A stretch of 64,000 bases of DNA from Lucinisca nassula (taxonomy: Eukaryota > Mollusca > Bivalvia > Lucinida > Lucinidae): contig OY757019.1 in NCBI GenBank assembly GCA_963580285.1, positions 58,858,587-58,922,586 of the forward strand. The letters are read 5' to 3'. Position numbers and translations under genes: made by a program. The notes under the pieces were generated by a model, which was not told where the DNA came from, did not search any database, and was given only the letters and a program-made list of their open reading frames with translations. Each line of letters starts with the position of its first letter. Position 1 is the stretch's first letter. Shown here one piece after another: positions 31,879 through 43,257 of the stretch.

Positions 31879-33234
31879 TTTGCTGTGTGTGTTACAGAAG
31901 GCCAAGACAAGCTTCCTACGCTATACTGGTTACCAAAACTTCATAAAAGACCTTACAGAGCACGGTTTATTGATAAATTCTAGCTCTTGCACTACCACTG
32001 AACTTTCTTAATTATAAACTTCCTGTCTTACTGCTATTAAAACGCATGTGATTAAATATTGTGATAAAGTCTTTGAAAGATCAGGAAGAAATCTGTTTTG
32101 ATCTATAAAAAATTCGAATGAGGTTTTAAATAAATTGAAATCCAGACGTTCTCGTGCTTCTAGTCTGTCTACTTACGGTTTCTCCACTCTTTACACTAAA
32201 CTTCCTCATAATCTTATAAAAGAAAAGCTTAATGATTTAATTGAATGGACTTTTCATAGAGATGATTCTCTCTATCTTGCATGTAATGTCAGAAATGCAT
32301 TATTCACTTCTAAAGAGCATAAGATTTATACACTTTTGTCATGCCAGAAAGTGTGTGATGCCCTCACCTTTCTACTTGACAATATTTAAATGAGATTCGG
32401 TACTAAGTTATTTAGACAAATTGTGGGTATTCCGATGGGTACGAATTGTGCACCTCTTGCGGCTGATCTGTTAGGGTTTTGTTATGAAAGAGACTTCACG
32501 TTGTCGCTTTCCATTGATAATCAATCTGAAATAATTGATGCTTTTAGTTCTACTTCTAGATATTTAGATGATTTATTAAATATTGGCAATACTTAATTTG
32601 ATGGTTTGATCAGTCAGATTTATCCCCTAGAACTTCAGTTAAACAAGGCAAATTCCTCTGATACCGAGGCCCCCTTTTTGGATTTACATTTATCTATTGT
32701 AGATGGGTTTGTTTCTTGCAAAATTTATGATAAACGTGATGATTTTGATTTCGAGATTGTAAATTTTCCTTTTTTGGACGGTGTGTTCCTCGTGCGACAT
32801 CGTACGGGGTTTATATTTCGCAGTCAATTCGATTCGCTAGTGTGTCTAGCCATGTATCCGACTTCAACACTCGTAATAAATTATTAACCCCTAAACTTCT
32901 TAATCCGGGGTATCGGTATCATAAACTAGGTAAAGCCTTGTCTACGTTTTATAGACGTCATTCTGATTTGGTTTCAAAATTCAATGTTGGACTTAAAACA
33001 CTTCTGCTACAAGGTCTATCGGAACCCGAATTCTATGGTGACTTAGTATATAAATTCAGAAAACTACATGCCTGTAATGACTTAAGTACCCAATTTCGTA
33101 AAATCGTTCGTCGATATATAAAGATTGGGTACAACATCAATATTATAAAACAGGCTGCATGCATGTTGGTTAACCCAATCACGGTTGGCAACTTTGCTTC
33201 CCTCTTTGATTGCACATCGGTGGGTCGGGCTTAA
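31879..33234 (+). pseudogene. Best-preserved Penelope-like RT in the window (P5)
   Basis: Begins FAVCVTEGQDKLPTLYWLPK then LHKRPYRARFID, so it is 5' truncated near the RT start. It then reads TAIKTHVIKYCDKVFERSGR, SLSTYGFSTLYTKLPHNLIK (motif A, where the expected Asp is Gly), LACNVRNALF, RFGTKLFRQIVGIPMGTNCA (motif B), SRYLDDLLNI (motif C), TEAPFLDLHLSIVDGFVSCK and, after a frameshift near 32785, SSHVSDFNTRNKLL, RHSDLVSKFNVGLKTLLLQG, EPEFYGDLVYKFRKLHACND and NPITVGNFASLFDC, ending at 33234. Stops include one at 32387-32389 just before MRFGT and one after NIGNT (32594-32596). The LPKLHK and GIPMG motifs are typical of Penelope-like RTs. Only a few lesions separate it from an open frame, so it is the youngest copy. 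Confidence 0.85.
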
Positions 33235-33847
33235 GATTATATGACGGTTACAGCGTAAAAACATAAATGGAATTTTATTTTATTTTATTTTAGTATTCTT
33301 TATGTTGGTTGGCACCTGATGCTCCGTCTTTGGTCGGGCCCCCGGAGTCTAACTGTTGGTTTTCTTTTGCTCCAGCAATTCTGTTGTTGTATGCTGTCGA
33401 GTCCTCAACCTTGTTTAATCTCTGTAGTGTTTTTATTTGTATGTTCTCGGAGATGTTACACTGATGAGTTAGGAAGCCTTCATGCGGACTAAACAGAATT
33501 AGTGTATACCGCGACAGAGATAAGGGCGAAGATTATGGCCATGTAAAATCGATTTAAGCCCCCAGTGGAATTCTTTCACCTGACCGTTCCAAGGCGGTTC
33601 TTCTGTGGCGGTTTATTTTTGTTGATGTTTGTGTGTATCACTAGTGTCTTTTTATTTTGGATGTCTTTTTATTTTGGATGGCCATTTGGCCATTTTGTGG
33701 GAAAGTAACTGTCCTTTTGGCCATCCTCTGTTTAGGTTTCCATTATGGTCTGGTCGCTTCATGTTTGTGTTTCGTTCCCTTTGGTGTCTTTGATGGGTGG
33801 AGTAAGTTAATTTTATCGATTCCTGATCTTTGTTTTACTTCTACTTT
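33235..33847 (+). mobile_element. 3' tail of P5, subfamily A
   Basis: Non-coding tail directly after the P5 stop. It contains an ATTTTATTTTATTTTATTTT tract, CGGAGTCTAACTGTTGG, the GTAAAATCGATTTAAGCCCC block and the terminus GATCTTTGTTTTACTTCTAC, then resumes the split LINE at 33848. The 139-aa frame at 33657-34076 runs across this junction and is not a gene. Confidence 0.85.
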
Positions 33848-34605
33848 GGACCAGTTTCCATGCCCTGCATGTCACACTGGAGTGGGCAGCAATACTATCT
33901 TTTGCAATGGCTGCAAACTATGGGTGCCTAAGAAATGCAGTTGGCTCAAGCACTTGACAGAGGACCATGGCTACAGGTATACACGATGCCAAGGCATTGC
34001 ATGCCCCTTAGACGGCAGACGACAAAGGGAAGTTCAAGTCGGACATGGCAAGCTGGTGGTGGCAGCTTCCTTTTGATACCTGGGTGAAATGCTCTCAGCA
34101 GCTGGTGGCTGTGATTTTGCGACCACATCACGTGTGACGACAGGTAGGAAAAAATCAAGGAACTGCTACCAGTGATCTCTTCCCGCTACCTCTACTTCAA
34201 GACACGTGGCCGTGTGTACAGCGCTTGTGTGCTGAGTGCAATGTTCGATGCTAGTGAGACCTGACCAATGACAAAGCCAAACCTCCAACGTCTGCAGAGG
34301 AATGACATGGCAATGATCAAACAGATTTGCAATGTCAAGCCACAAGACACTGTGACCATCAGGCCCAATGGCTTGGCACTGAGTACCTGGATACAATCCT
34401 GAAGGACAGATGGTTCCGCTGGTACGGACATGTTGAACGCTCCAACGATGCATTCAAGACAGCCCATGACATACAGGTAGATGGAAAGCGTGGGCTTGCA
34501 AGGCCGAATGTGACCTAGAAGCAGCTGACAGAGAAAGATCGAAAAGAGTGGAACCTGTTACGAGATGAATGCAGAACGCACAACTCTATCTGGTGCTTCG
34601 GCAAG
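33848..34605 (+). pseudogene. LINE ORF2 3' half with Cys finger (N2)
   Basis: Resumes N2 with QFPCPACHTGVGSNTIFCNG, CKLWVPKKCSWLKHLTEDHG (a PHD-like C-x2-C ... C-x2-C finger), REVQVGHGKLVVAASF, a frameshifted KTRGRVYSACVLSAMF-like block, LQRLQRNDMAMIKQICNVKP and DRWFRWYGHVERSNDAFKTA, ending near 34605. The first half ends LLQS at 31878, and these codons are the next in the family order. Confidence 0.85.
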
Positions 34606-35559
34606 TTTAAATTATTTTAAGTAGATATATGGCAAAGCCAGTCTGACTAAGGTGTTATAGATGAAATATGGTAAGCAAATATTTCTTACCTTGCACTTGA
34701 CGAGCACTTCATGCGCGGTGTTAATCGCCCTACAGTAGGCGTCAATATGTTTATTTTTCATGAATTTTGTAAAAAAAAAAAAAAACACGCCACTTGCCAA
34801 ATAATGCCATATTTATGTATTTCTAGCCAAAAGCGTTATTTGTGGTGCTTTTGTACTGACATGTTATGCCGTGGGTTCTCGTGGAATTTTAACAGTATCC
34901 TTATTCGATTCGATTTTATTAGTGATCTCTATTCTGCTTAAATTTGCTGCATGGCTTGAATTGTAGCCTGTATCTATATTTCGCTCAGCTTTATCTAGCT
35001 AGCACGTGAAGGCATGATTTCACTGAGATAGCACGGACATGCATGATTTTCCTGTATGGCCGATAGATATAGATACCCTAAAATTATCGAAATATCAGCA
35101 GTGGTTCAAGATAGATAGCATGAACCACCACAAGAACGTGTCGAGTTCATAAGCAGAAGCTATGACGGTGGGAATGTGAAAATAATGTTACAATTTATTT
35201 TGTATGTATGAATATGCATGTATGATTTAGCATTTGTTTATAGGGTTTTCTCTTTAGTATACCCAGGCATTCTGAATTCTGTTCGGTATTCATCGAGTTA
35301 CATGCTGAATAACGACGTGCCACGTGTTCGATCCATAGCTATTGACACCCTGTTGTTGGTCAACCGATTTTCCGTCTCTATATGACCTTAGGTGTTGAGG
35401 GGACGACAATTTTAACAAACAGGTTTAACCAATTTTTCATCATGAGGGCAGGCCCTTAGACAAGGGCCTGACGAGTTATTTTTGATGATGAAATGATATT
35501 ACAAGCATATTCATAAGTGTTCATAGGAAGTATTGTTTTCGAGAAAAATTAAGAGTTCA
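34606..35559. other. Unassigned stretch
   Basis: A poly-A tract near 34772 and a possible decayed SINE end around 35320-35415 (GTTCGATCC, then TATATGACCTTAGGTGTTGA) were seen. There is also an inverted pair GGGCAGGCCCTTAG/AAGGGCCTG near 35445. No gene. Confidence 0.45.
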
Positions 35560-35903
35560 AAATTAGTGTATACCGCGACAGAGGTAAGGGCGAGGATTAT
35601 GGCCATGTAAAATCGATTAAAGCCCCCCAGTGGAATTATTTCCACTGACCGTTCCAAGGCGGTTCTTCTGTTGCGGTTTATGTTGTTGTTTGTTACTTAC
35701 TGTGAGTATCACTAGTATGTCTTTTTATTTTGGATGGCCATTTGGCCATTCTGAGGGAAAGTAACTGTATTTATGGCTTTCCTTTGTTTAGGTTGCCATA
35801 ATGGTCTGGTCGCTTCATGTTTGTGTTTCTTTCCCTTTGGTGTCTTTGATGGGTGGAGTAAGCTAATTGTATCGATTCCTGATCTTTGTTTTACTTCTAC
35901 TTT
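35560..35903 (+). mobile_element. Penelope-like 3' tail, subfamily A
   Basis: 5'-truncated tail from AATTAGTGTATACCGCGACA to TTTGTTTTACTTCTACTTT. Confidence 0.8.
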
Positions 35904-36399
35904 TCATTTTCTTTTAACGATGTCAATAATGTGTAGAAGTCTGCTTATACATGCATTGCCGTAAATAATGTGTTTCTTCTACTGTACGCATCGCATTAAG
36001 GGTAGGCTGATATGCAGATTGACTAGTTTGGGTGTTTGGTCGTCACACGTTGTAACGGTTTAAGTGGCGTAAATGACGTCTCAAAGTCAGTTCTAACGTT
36101 ACGGCTAAACACGGAAGTGATATGTGTTGAGCATTTGTAAGGCAAACAGTGTAGACATGCCCAAAGATAGAATCGCGGTGTGTAGTGGACGGTATGAATC
36201 TTCCTGTTTTCAGGTGTTGCTAATTTAATGAACTTGTGAACAGTTATATTTATGAGCGGGGACTGAAACTGAGCCTTGTTCTATAAATGGCGAATGATTA
36301 GGTAGTGCAAAGGCACAGTCTGTTCAATTGTCTCTTGCCTGTGCTGATGAAGACGGAGATGAACCGGCTCACTCTAACTGATAATGCCTTACATAACTC
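35904..36399. other. Unassigned stretch
   Basis: No recognisable gene or repeat element. Confidence 0.4.
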
Positions 36400-37566
36400 T
36401 ATCTAAAACCAGTGGGCCCCAGGGCAGATCCATTTTTGGCCCCGGGGCTATAATTTAAAAAATCTTGGTAGAGGGCCACTAGATGAAGCTTCGTTCCAAA
36501 TATCGAAGACTGGGCCTTCTGGTTTCAGACAAGAAGATTTTTTTAAAGAATTTCCCTTTATAAGTCTATGTTAACCAGTGGGGCATGGGGTGGGACAAAA
36601 ATGGTCCCAGGAATACAATTGAATAAACTTGGTAGAGGTCCCCTACATGAAGCTTCATGCCACATATCAAAGTCCTGGGGCTTGGGGTTTAAGAGACGAA
36701 GATTTGTTATGGTTTTCCAAATATAAGTCCAAGTACCACCGGTGGGCCCCGGGGCAGGACCATTTATGGCCCAAGCGTTATAACGGCTTCCGCCAATCGG
36801 GGCTTGAAGAAATAGATGGGCTGCATGATGCTTCCACGCAGAGCTGAAACCGACCCTCACACGAGTACTGGTAAACCGGTTACAGGATCTAAGCCTGCCT
36901 AGGCAAAGATATGCGCGTCGGACCGACCATGCTTATAAACCATATTAGTTTTATTGGGCGGCAAGGCTTGAGATGTCATTTCGTCTCAATGTCGGGTAAA
37001 AGTTCCACAGAATTAGAAGCAACGTCTCCAAAAATGACCTTTACAGTGTTGACGGGGACGTAAAACCCACACCAAACAAACAAAAAACAATGTTTATAAT
37101 TTTAACAATCTTGGTAGAGGTTCACTAAATAAGGCTTCAAAATAAATATCAAAGACCTGGGCCTTCTGGTTTCAGCCCAGAAGGTTTTTAAAGGGTTTCT
37201 CTATTAGTCTATGTTCAAGCGGTTGGCCCTGGGCGGGGCGATTTTTTGCCCCTCAGGCTATAATTGAACAATCTTGGTAGAGGCCCACTGGATGAAGCTT
37301 CATACCATATGTCCAAGGTCTGGGCCTTTTGGATTCAGAAAACAAAAACATTTAAAGGTTTCCCTTATATAAGTCTATGCACAACATGTGGACCCCAGGG
37401 CGGGGCCATATTTGGCCCCGAGGCTATAATTTGAACATTCTTGGTAGAGGTCCATAAGATGAAGCTTCATACCAAATATGAACCAGAGGACAATGGTCCT
37501 GAGCCGCTCACCTGAGTGCTGAGAGCTTATGGAGCCATTTCATTTCTGAGAAGACGATTTTATAGG
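36400..37566. repeat. ~165-bp tandem array split by SINE-A
   Basis: CTTGGTAGAGG recurs at 36464, 36628, 37110, 37273 and 37439. Spacing is 163-166 bp once the SINE is removed. Each unit holds a GGCCCC-rich block, GATGAAGCTTCATACC and AAGTCTATGT. Open frames inside, such as that at 36558-36860, are not genes. Confidence 0.85.
36782..37088 (+). mobile_element. SINE-A inserted in the 165-bp array
   Basis: Contains GGGGCTTGAAGAAATAGATG, GATGCTTCCACGCAGAGCTG and GTTGACGGGGACGTAAAACC with an AAAC tail. Flanks GTTATAAC and GTTTATAAT are a diverged target duplication. Confidence 0.8.
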
Positions 37567-37635
37567 GTTTTTACCAAATATCAATCTCGGTTATGTGACT
37601 TGATAATGGGCCAGTTGGTTCGAAGAAAAAAACCC
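37567..37635. repeat. Truncated 464-bp satellite unit at the centre junction
   Basis: GATAATGGGCCAGTTGGTTC matches the GATAATCGGCCCACTGGTTC segment of the satellite units after 60862. The unit is cut at AACCCGA, where copy B starts. Confidence 0.75.
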
Positions 37636-37959
37636 GATTAATGATCATTGCCTCTACTTCTATTTAGCATTCTGATATTAGTGAACAAACAAATTTCTTT
37701 TTATTCATAAAAAACGAACGTATCACCTCCTAAACCTAAGACGTCTTTACGTCACCTTAAACTAGCTATTCAAGAAATTCATAGGAAGTTTGTTTTGGCT
37801 CCAGCTGATAAGGCCGCATACAATGTGGTCGTTGTTTGACGGCTTCACTATGTTAACACTCTTCAGCAAAAGCTTGATGGAACTAAGGTCTATGTACTTC
37901 AGCATTTAGCTGTAAAGAGAGCTTTAGTTGATGACCACATTTGTCATTCAGCCACCAAA

Positions 37960-38388
37960 GTAGAAGTAAAACAAAGTACAGGAATCGATACAATTAACTA
38001 ACTCCACCAATCAAAGACACCAAAGAGAAAGAAACACAAACATGAAGCGACCAGACCATAATGGACACCCAAGCAAAGGAAGGCAATAAGGACAGTTACT
38101 TTCCCACAAAATGGCAAAATGGCCATCCAAAAATAAAAAGACACACGTGATGCACACAGTAAGTAACAAACAACAACATAAATAAACCGCCACAGATGAA
38201 CCGCATTGGAACGGTCAGTGAAAAGAATTCCACTGGGGGGCTTAAATCGATTTTACATGGCCATAATCGTCGCCCTTACATCTGTCGCGGTATACACTAA
38301 TTTTGTTTAGTCCGCATGAAGGCTTCCTAACTCATCACTGTAACATCTCCGAGAACATACAAATCAAAACACTACATAGATGAAACAA
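37960..38388 (-). mobile_element. Nested Penelope-like tail in P2, copy B
   Basis: Counterpart of 14669-15097; carries substitution A14855/C38146. Confidence 0.8.
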
Positions 38389-39440
38389 GTTTGCTCGCTG
38401 TATTACCGAAGGCCAAGAAAGCTTCCTACGTTATATTGGTTACCTAAACTTCATAAAAGACTATACAAATCACGGTTTATTGCACATTCAAGCTCTTGTC
38501 CCACCACTGAACTCTCCAAATTGTTGACTGCATGTTTAACTGCCATAAAAAACATGTGATAAAATATTGCGACAAAGTGTTTGTAAGGTCAGGTGGAAAT
38601 CTGTTTTGGTCTATAAAAAATTCTAATGAAGTTTAAAATAAATAGAAATCCAGGCGTTTTCGTACTTCAAGTCTGTTTACTTATATTTTTTCACCCTTTA
38701 CACTACACTTCCTCATAATCTTATAAAAGAAAAAATAAATGATTTAACGGAATGGCTATTTCATTGGGAAGACTCCCTCTATCTTGCATGTAATGTAAGA
38801 AATGCGTTTTTCACTCCTGAAGAGAATAAAAACTATACTTTATTATCATGACAGAAGGTGTGTGAAGCTCTCACTTTCTACCTGGCAATATTTCAAAGGA
38901 TTTGGTATCACGTTATTTAGACAAGTTGTGGGTATTCCGATGGGTACTAACTGCGCACCACTCGTGGCTGATCTGTTCTTGATTTGTTATGAGAGAGACT
39001 TCATGATACCCCTTTCTGCTGAAAACCAGTCTAGAAATCGTTGAAGCTTTCAGCTCCACTTCTCGATATTTCGATGATTTTTTTTAAATATTGATAATAG
39101 CTATTTCGATGGGATGTTCAGTCAAATTTACCTCTCAGAACTTCAGTTAAATAAAGCATTTTTTCTGATACCGAGGCCCCGTTTTTGGATTTACATCTAT
39201 CTATTGTAGATGAGTTTATTTCTTGCATAATTTATGATGAACGTGATGATTTTGATTTTGAGATTGTAAAGTTTCTTTCTTGGATGGTGATGTTCCTCGT
39301 GCTCCATCCTATGGCGTTTATATTTCGCAATTAATTCGATTTGTCAGAGTGTATAGTCATGTAACTGACTTCAACACTCGTAATGAATTGTTAACGGCTA
39401 AACTTCTTAAACAGATTATCGGTACCATAAACTACTGAAA

Positions 39441-40225
39441 GTAGAAGTAAAACAAAGATCAGAAATCGATACAATTAACTTACTCCACCCATCAAAGACA
39501 CCAAAGGGAAAGAAACAGAAACATGAAGCTACCAGACCATAATGGAAACCTAAACAAAGGAAGGCCATAAGGACAGTTACTTCCTACAAAATGGCCAAAT
39601 GGCCATCCAAAATAAAAAGACACAAGGGTACTCACAGTAAGTAACAAACAACAATATAAAGGGTACTCACAGTAAGTAACAAACAACAATATAAATGAAC
39701 CGCAACAGAAGCACCGCCTTGGAACGGTCAGTGGAAAGAATTCCACTGGGGGGCTTAAATCGATTTTACATGGCCATAATCCTTGCCCTTACCTCTGTCG
39801 CGGTATACACTAATTTTGTTTAGTCCGCATGAAGGCTTCCTACCTCATCAGTGTAACATCTCCGAGAACATACAAATCAAAAAAACTACAGAGACGAAAC
39901 AACAGAATTGTTGGAGCAAAAGAAAACCAACAGTTAGACTCCGAGAGGCCCGACCAAAGACGGAGCATCAGGCGCCAACCAACATAAAGAATACTAAAAT
40001 AAAATAAAATTCCATTTGTGTTTTTACGCTGGAACCGTCATATAATCTTAAGCCCGACCCATCGGTGTGCAATCAAAGAGGGAAGCAAAGTTGCCAACCG
40101 TGATTGGGTTAACCACCATGCATGCAGTCTGTTTTATAACATTTATTTTGTACCCAATCTTTATATATCGACGAACGATTTTTCGAAATTGGGTACTTAA
40201 GTCATTACAGGCATGTATTTTTCTA
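39441..40225 (-). mobile_element. Nested RT-end-plus-tail in P2, copy B
   Basis: Counterpart of 16150-16934, with the same internal GGGTACTCACAG duplication. Confidence 0.8.
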
Positions 40226-40541
40226 AGCCTTTACTAATATTTATAGACGTCATTCTGATTTAATTTCAAAATTCAATATTGGACTTAAATCTCTTCTGCA
40301 ATAAGGTCTATCGGAACCCAATTTTTATGGTTATTTAGTATATAAATTCAGAAAAAAAAAATATAACCGCAATGCCTCCAGCACCAAACGTAAAATCAAA
40401 CGTAAAATCGTTCTTCGATATAATAAGAGAAGGTATAACATAAATGTTACACGACAGACTGCGTGCATGGTAATTAACCAATTCACGGTTGACAACGTTG
40501 ATTGCCTCTTTAATTGCACGCCGGTGGGTCAGACCTCAGAT

Positions 40542-41406
40542 TCTATGACGGACACAACGTAAAGGGTTATGTTGGTTGTTGCCCGATGCTCTGTCTCTGG
40601 TCGGGCCCATCGGAGTCTAACTGTTGGTTTTCTTTTGCTCCAACATTTCAGTTGTTTCTTGCTGTCGAGTTCTCACCGTTGTTTCATCTCTGTGGTTGTT
40701 ATATTCGCACTTTTCAAAGAAAAAGTCGGATATACTGTAATCGGTCCCGTCCGTCAGTCCGTCCGTCCGTCCGTCCGTCAGTCAGTCCGTCAGTCAGTCA
40801 GTGCACATTTCCTCGTAACGCGAACTCCTCCTACACCGGTCAGCGGATGGTGTTCATATTTGACAGGATGATTGCCTGGGATGTGTAGATTACACATAAG
40901 GTTTCGGATGCTAGCTGTGACCTCCGGGGTCAAAGGTCAAGGTCAAAAGTGCGGGTATTTGCGATTGGCCCCCAATCGACTTTGCTCTAGTTTGATTTTT
41001 GTGTTCACGGAGTTGTTGCACTGATGATTTAGGAGGCCCACTTGCGGACTGAACAAATTTGTATTAATCGCGACAGACGTAAGGGCTAGGATAGTGGCAA
41101 CGTAAAATCGATTTAAGCCCCCCCCCCCCCCCCCCCCCCTATTGGAATTCGTTTCCGCTGACCGTTCCAGTGCGGTTATTCTCTTTGTTTTTGGTTTGTC
41201 TTTGGTGTTTGTGTCGCTTATATTATTTTATTTTGAATAGCCTGTTGACAATTTATTGGAAAAGTAACTGTCCTTTTGGCTTTTTGCTGGTGGTGTTACG
41301 GTTTGAGTCTGTTGCTTCGTATTAGTGTCTCTTTCCCTTTGGTGTCTCTGATGGGAGCTGTTGGTTAATTGTATCGATTCCTAGTCATTGCCTCCACTTC
41401 TATTTT
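40542..41406 (+). mobile_element. P2 3' tail, copy B, with insert 40701-40990
   Basis: Counterpart of 17251-18104. The GTCC/GTCA microsatellite and the C run near 41120 are longer here, which together account for most of the length difference between the two large copies. Confidence 0.8.
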
Positions 41407-42461
41407 ACAAATGCACTTTATGATCTATATATGTTCAGCTGGACTATATTATATCCTACCATCTTATTGTGTCATGCTTAAGCTCATTTCAATCTGATGT
41501 AATTAAATGTCTAAAAGTGTTAGGGTTCTGGCACTCATTATGCCTTTCATGTTATTACTCCATAGTATGTTGGTTTTGTTTTGTAACTCACACTATTCAT
41601 TATAATGAATCTACAATACAGGACCGTCTTGGAGAGGATGAACATAGGCCCATCGTAATATCCAATACATTGGTATATTATTACTATGTACTTGTGTTTG
41701 TATGTATGTATATACATATCATAACCTTTATTAAACACAATTGGCAAGGCCTGATGCCCTAGCAGCAGGTAAGACAGAAGGGGAATATTATTTCTTCGGT
41801 TTCTAAACTTTAATTCATTTTCCACTTTCTCCCATGTCCTGCACAGTTCCGAAGGGGGCCTCATACTATAGGAATCTGGGCAAAGAACACACACATTATG
41901 CTAACACATCCGTGCAACATAGTGCATTCTTTCATATCTCCAAAATGGCTACTTCTCTGGTGAAAATATGTGATTTATTCTATTTTATACTGCAAACATG
42001 GGCTGTGGGTGCTCGTTAGAACTTTAGTACCCACAACCTCTGTCTTGGAGTAGAAATAGGAAAAATAATGTACACCCCCGTTAACCCAAGTTTTGGACGT
42101 TTTTTTTTTTTCAAGGAAAAATTCCGTCCTTTAGAATAGCGATGTCCGTGTGGGCGAGTGGCAGCCCGGCCGGCCGGGCGTCCGCGTCCCGGTTGACCTT
42201 TTGGTTAACCTTTTTTAAAAGTTATATATTACCTTTATTATCCACTGGATTGCTTTCATATTAGGACTGTTGTTTAATTCGGGGGTGGGGGTTAACTTAA
42301 TATGCAATCCATTATTTCCACCAGGGAGCATCATTTTTGTGGGAAATTGGCATTTTTGGAAACTCCTGCTGGGCGTCCGCGTCCAGGTTTGCATGGCGCG
42401 ATATCAACATTTGTGAACACCCTAACTTTCACCCGAAAGTAAGAGTTCATAACTCGAAAAC

Positions 42462-42624
42462 AATATAGAAGCCTCCGTGGTGTAGTGGTTACGCTACTCG
42501 CCTTGTAATACTTGGGTCGCAGGATCGATCCCGGGCTTCTCAACACTTGCGGATGAGTCTTTAAACCGAGGTCCCGCCTCAATATGACCTTATCTGTTGG
42601 TGGGACGTAAAACTCAAAACGATC
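42462..42624 (+). mobile_element. tRNA-derived SINE-B, copy B
   Basis: Counterpart of 19160-19322 with the same ACTCGAAAAC flanks. Confidence 0.85.
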
Positions 42625-42872
42625 ACTCGAAAACTATAAGAGCTTCATTAATGATACTTGGTAAAACGTGCATCTGGGAATGACAACTCTGATGGGAGCT
42701 GTTTTTTAATTGTATCGATTCCTGATCATTGCCTTCACTTCTGTCTTGATAAAACTTGCATATAGGAATGACAACTTCAATACAAGCATCCATATCTCTT
42801 CTTGACCTACATTTCATGGTTCACTGACTTTGTGAATGTTTGCGACCACCATATATTTGACGCTTATGTGAA

Positions 42873-43257
42873 AAGTAGAAGTAAAACAAAGATCAGGAAT
42901 TGATACAATTAACTTACTCCACCCATAAAAGACACCAAAGGGAAAGAAATACAAACATTAAGCGGCCAGACCATAATGGAAACCTAAACAAAGGAAGGCC
43001 ATAAGGACAGTTACTTTCCCACAAAATGGCCATATGGCCATCCAAAATTAAAAGACACAAGTGATACACACAGTAAGTAACAAACAACAACATAAATAAA
43101 TCGCTACAGAAGAGCCGCCTTGGAACGGTCAGTGGAAGATTTCCATTGGGGGGTGGGGGGGGGGCTTAAATCGATTTTACGTGGCCACAATCCTCGCCCT
43201 TACTTCCGTCGCGATTTAGACAAATAATTTGTTCAGTCCGCATGAAGGCCTCCTGAA
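42873..43257 (-). mobile_element. Penelope-like tail, copy B
   Basis: Counterpart of 19571-19955; T19726 is G43028 here, restoring the ATGGCCATATGGCC block. Confidence 0.8.

Larger units (their letters stand above)
14345..37635. repeat. Tandem duplication, copy A (23,291 bp)
   Basis: From GATTAATGATCATTGCC at 14345 the sequence is repeated from 37636 with near identity to the end of copy B. The left flank (GTATT before GATTAA) is lost at the centre junction, which reads AACCCGATTAATG. Substitutions by eye: 14855/38146, 15302/38593, 16942/40233, 17352/40643, 18416/41718, 19726/43028, 24943/48244, 26115/49416, 26507/49808, 33717/57012, 34585/57880, 37326/60622. Length changes lie only in homopolymers or short tandem repeats (near 17461, 17820, 23110, 23970, 27190, 28667, 30040, 31340, 34770). 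Confidence 0.97.
37667..40541 (+). pseudogene. P2 pre-RT end and RT, copy B
   Basis: Second copy of the P2 RT pseudogene, with nested minus-strand inserts at 37960-38388 and 40225-39441. It contains the same VVGIPMGTNCAPLVADL block and the same stops as copy A. The upstream endonuclease and retrozyme array of P2 are not duplicated. Confidence 0.8.

Noticed and set aside
33657..34076. 139-aa open frame
   Set aside because: It runs from the P5 non-coding tail into the LINE remnant, so it is an accidental fusion across an insertion junction.
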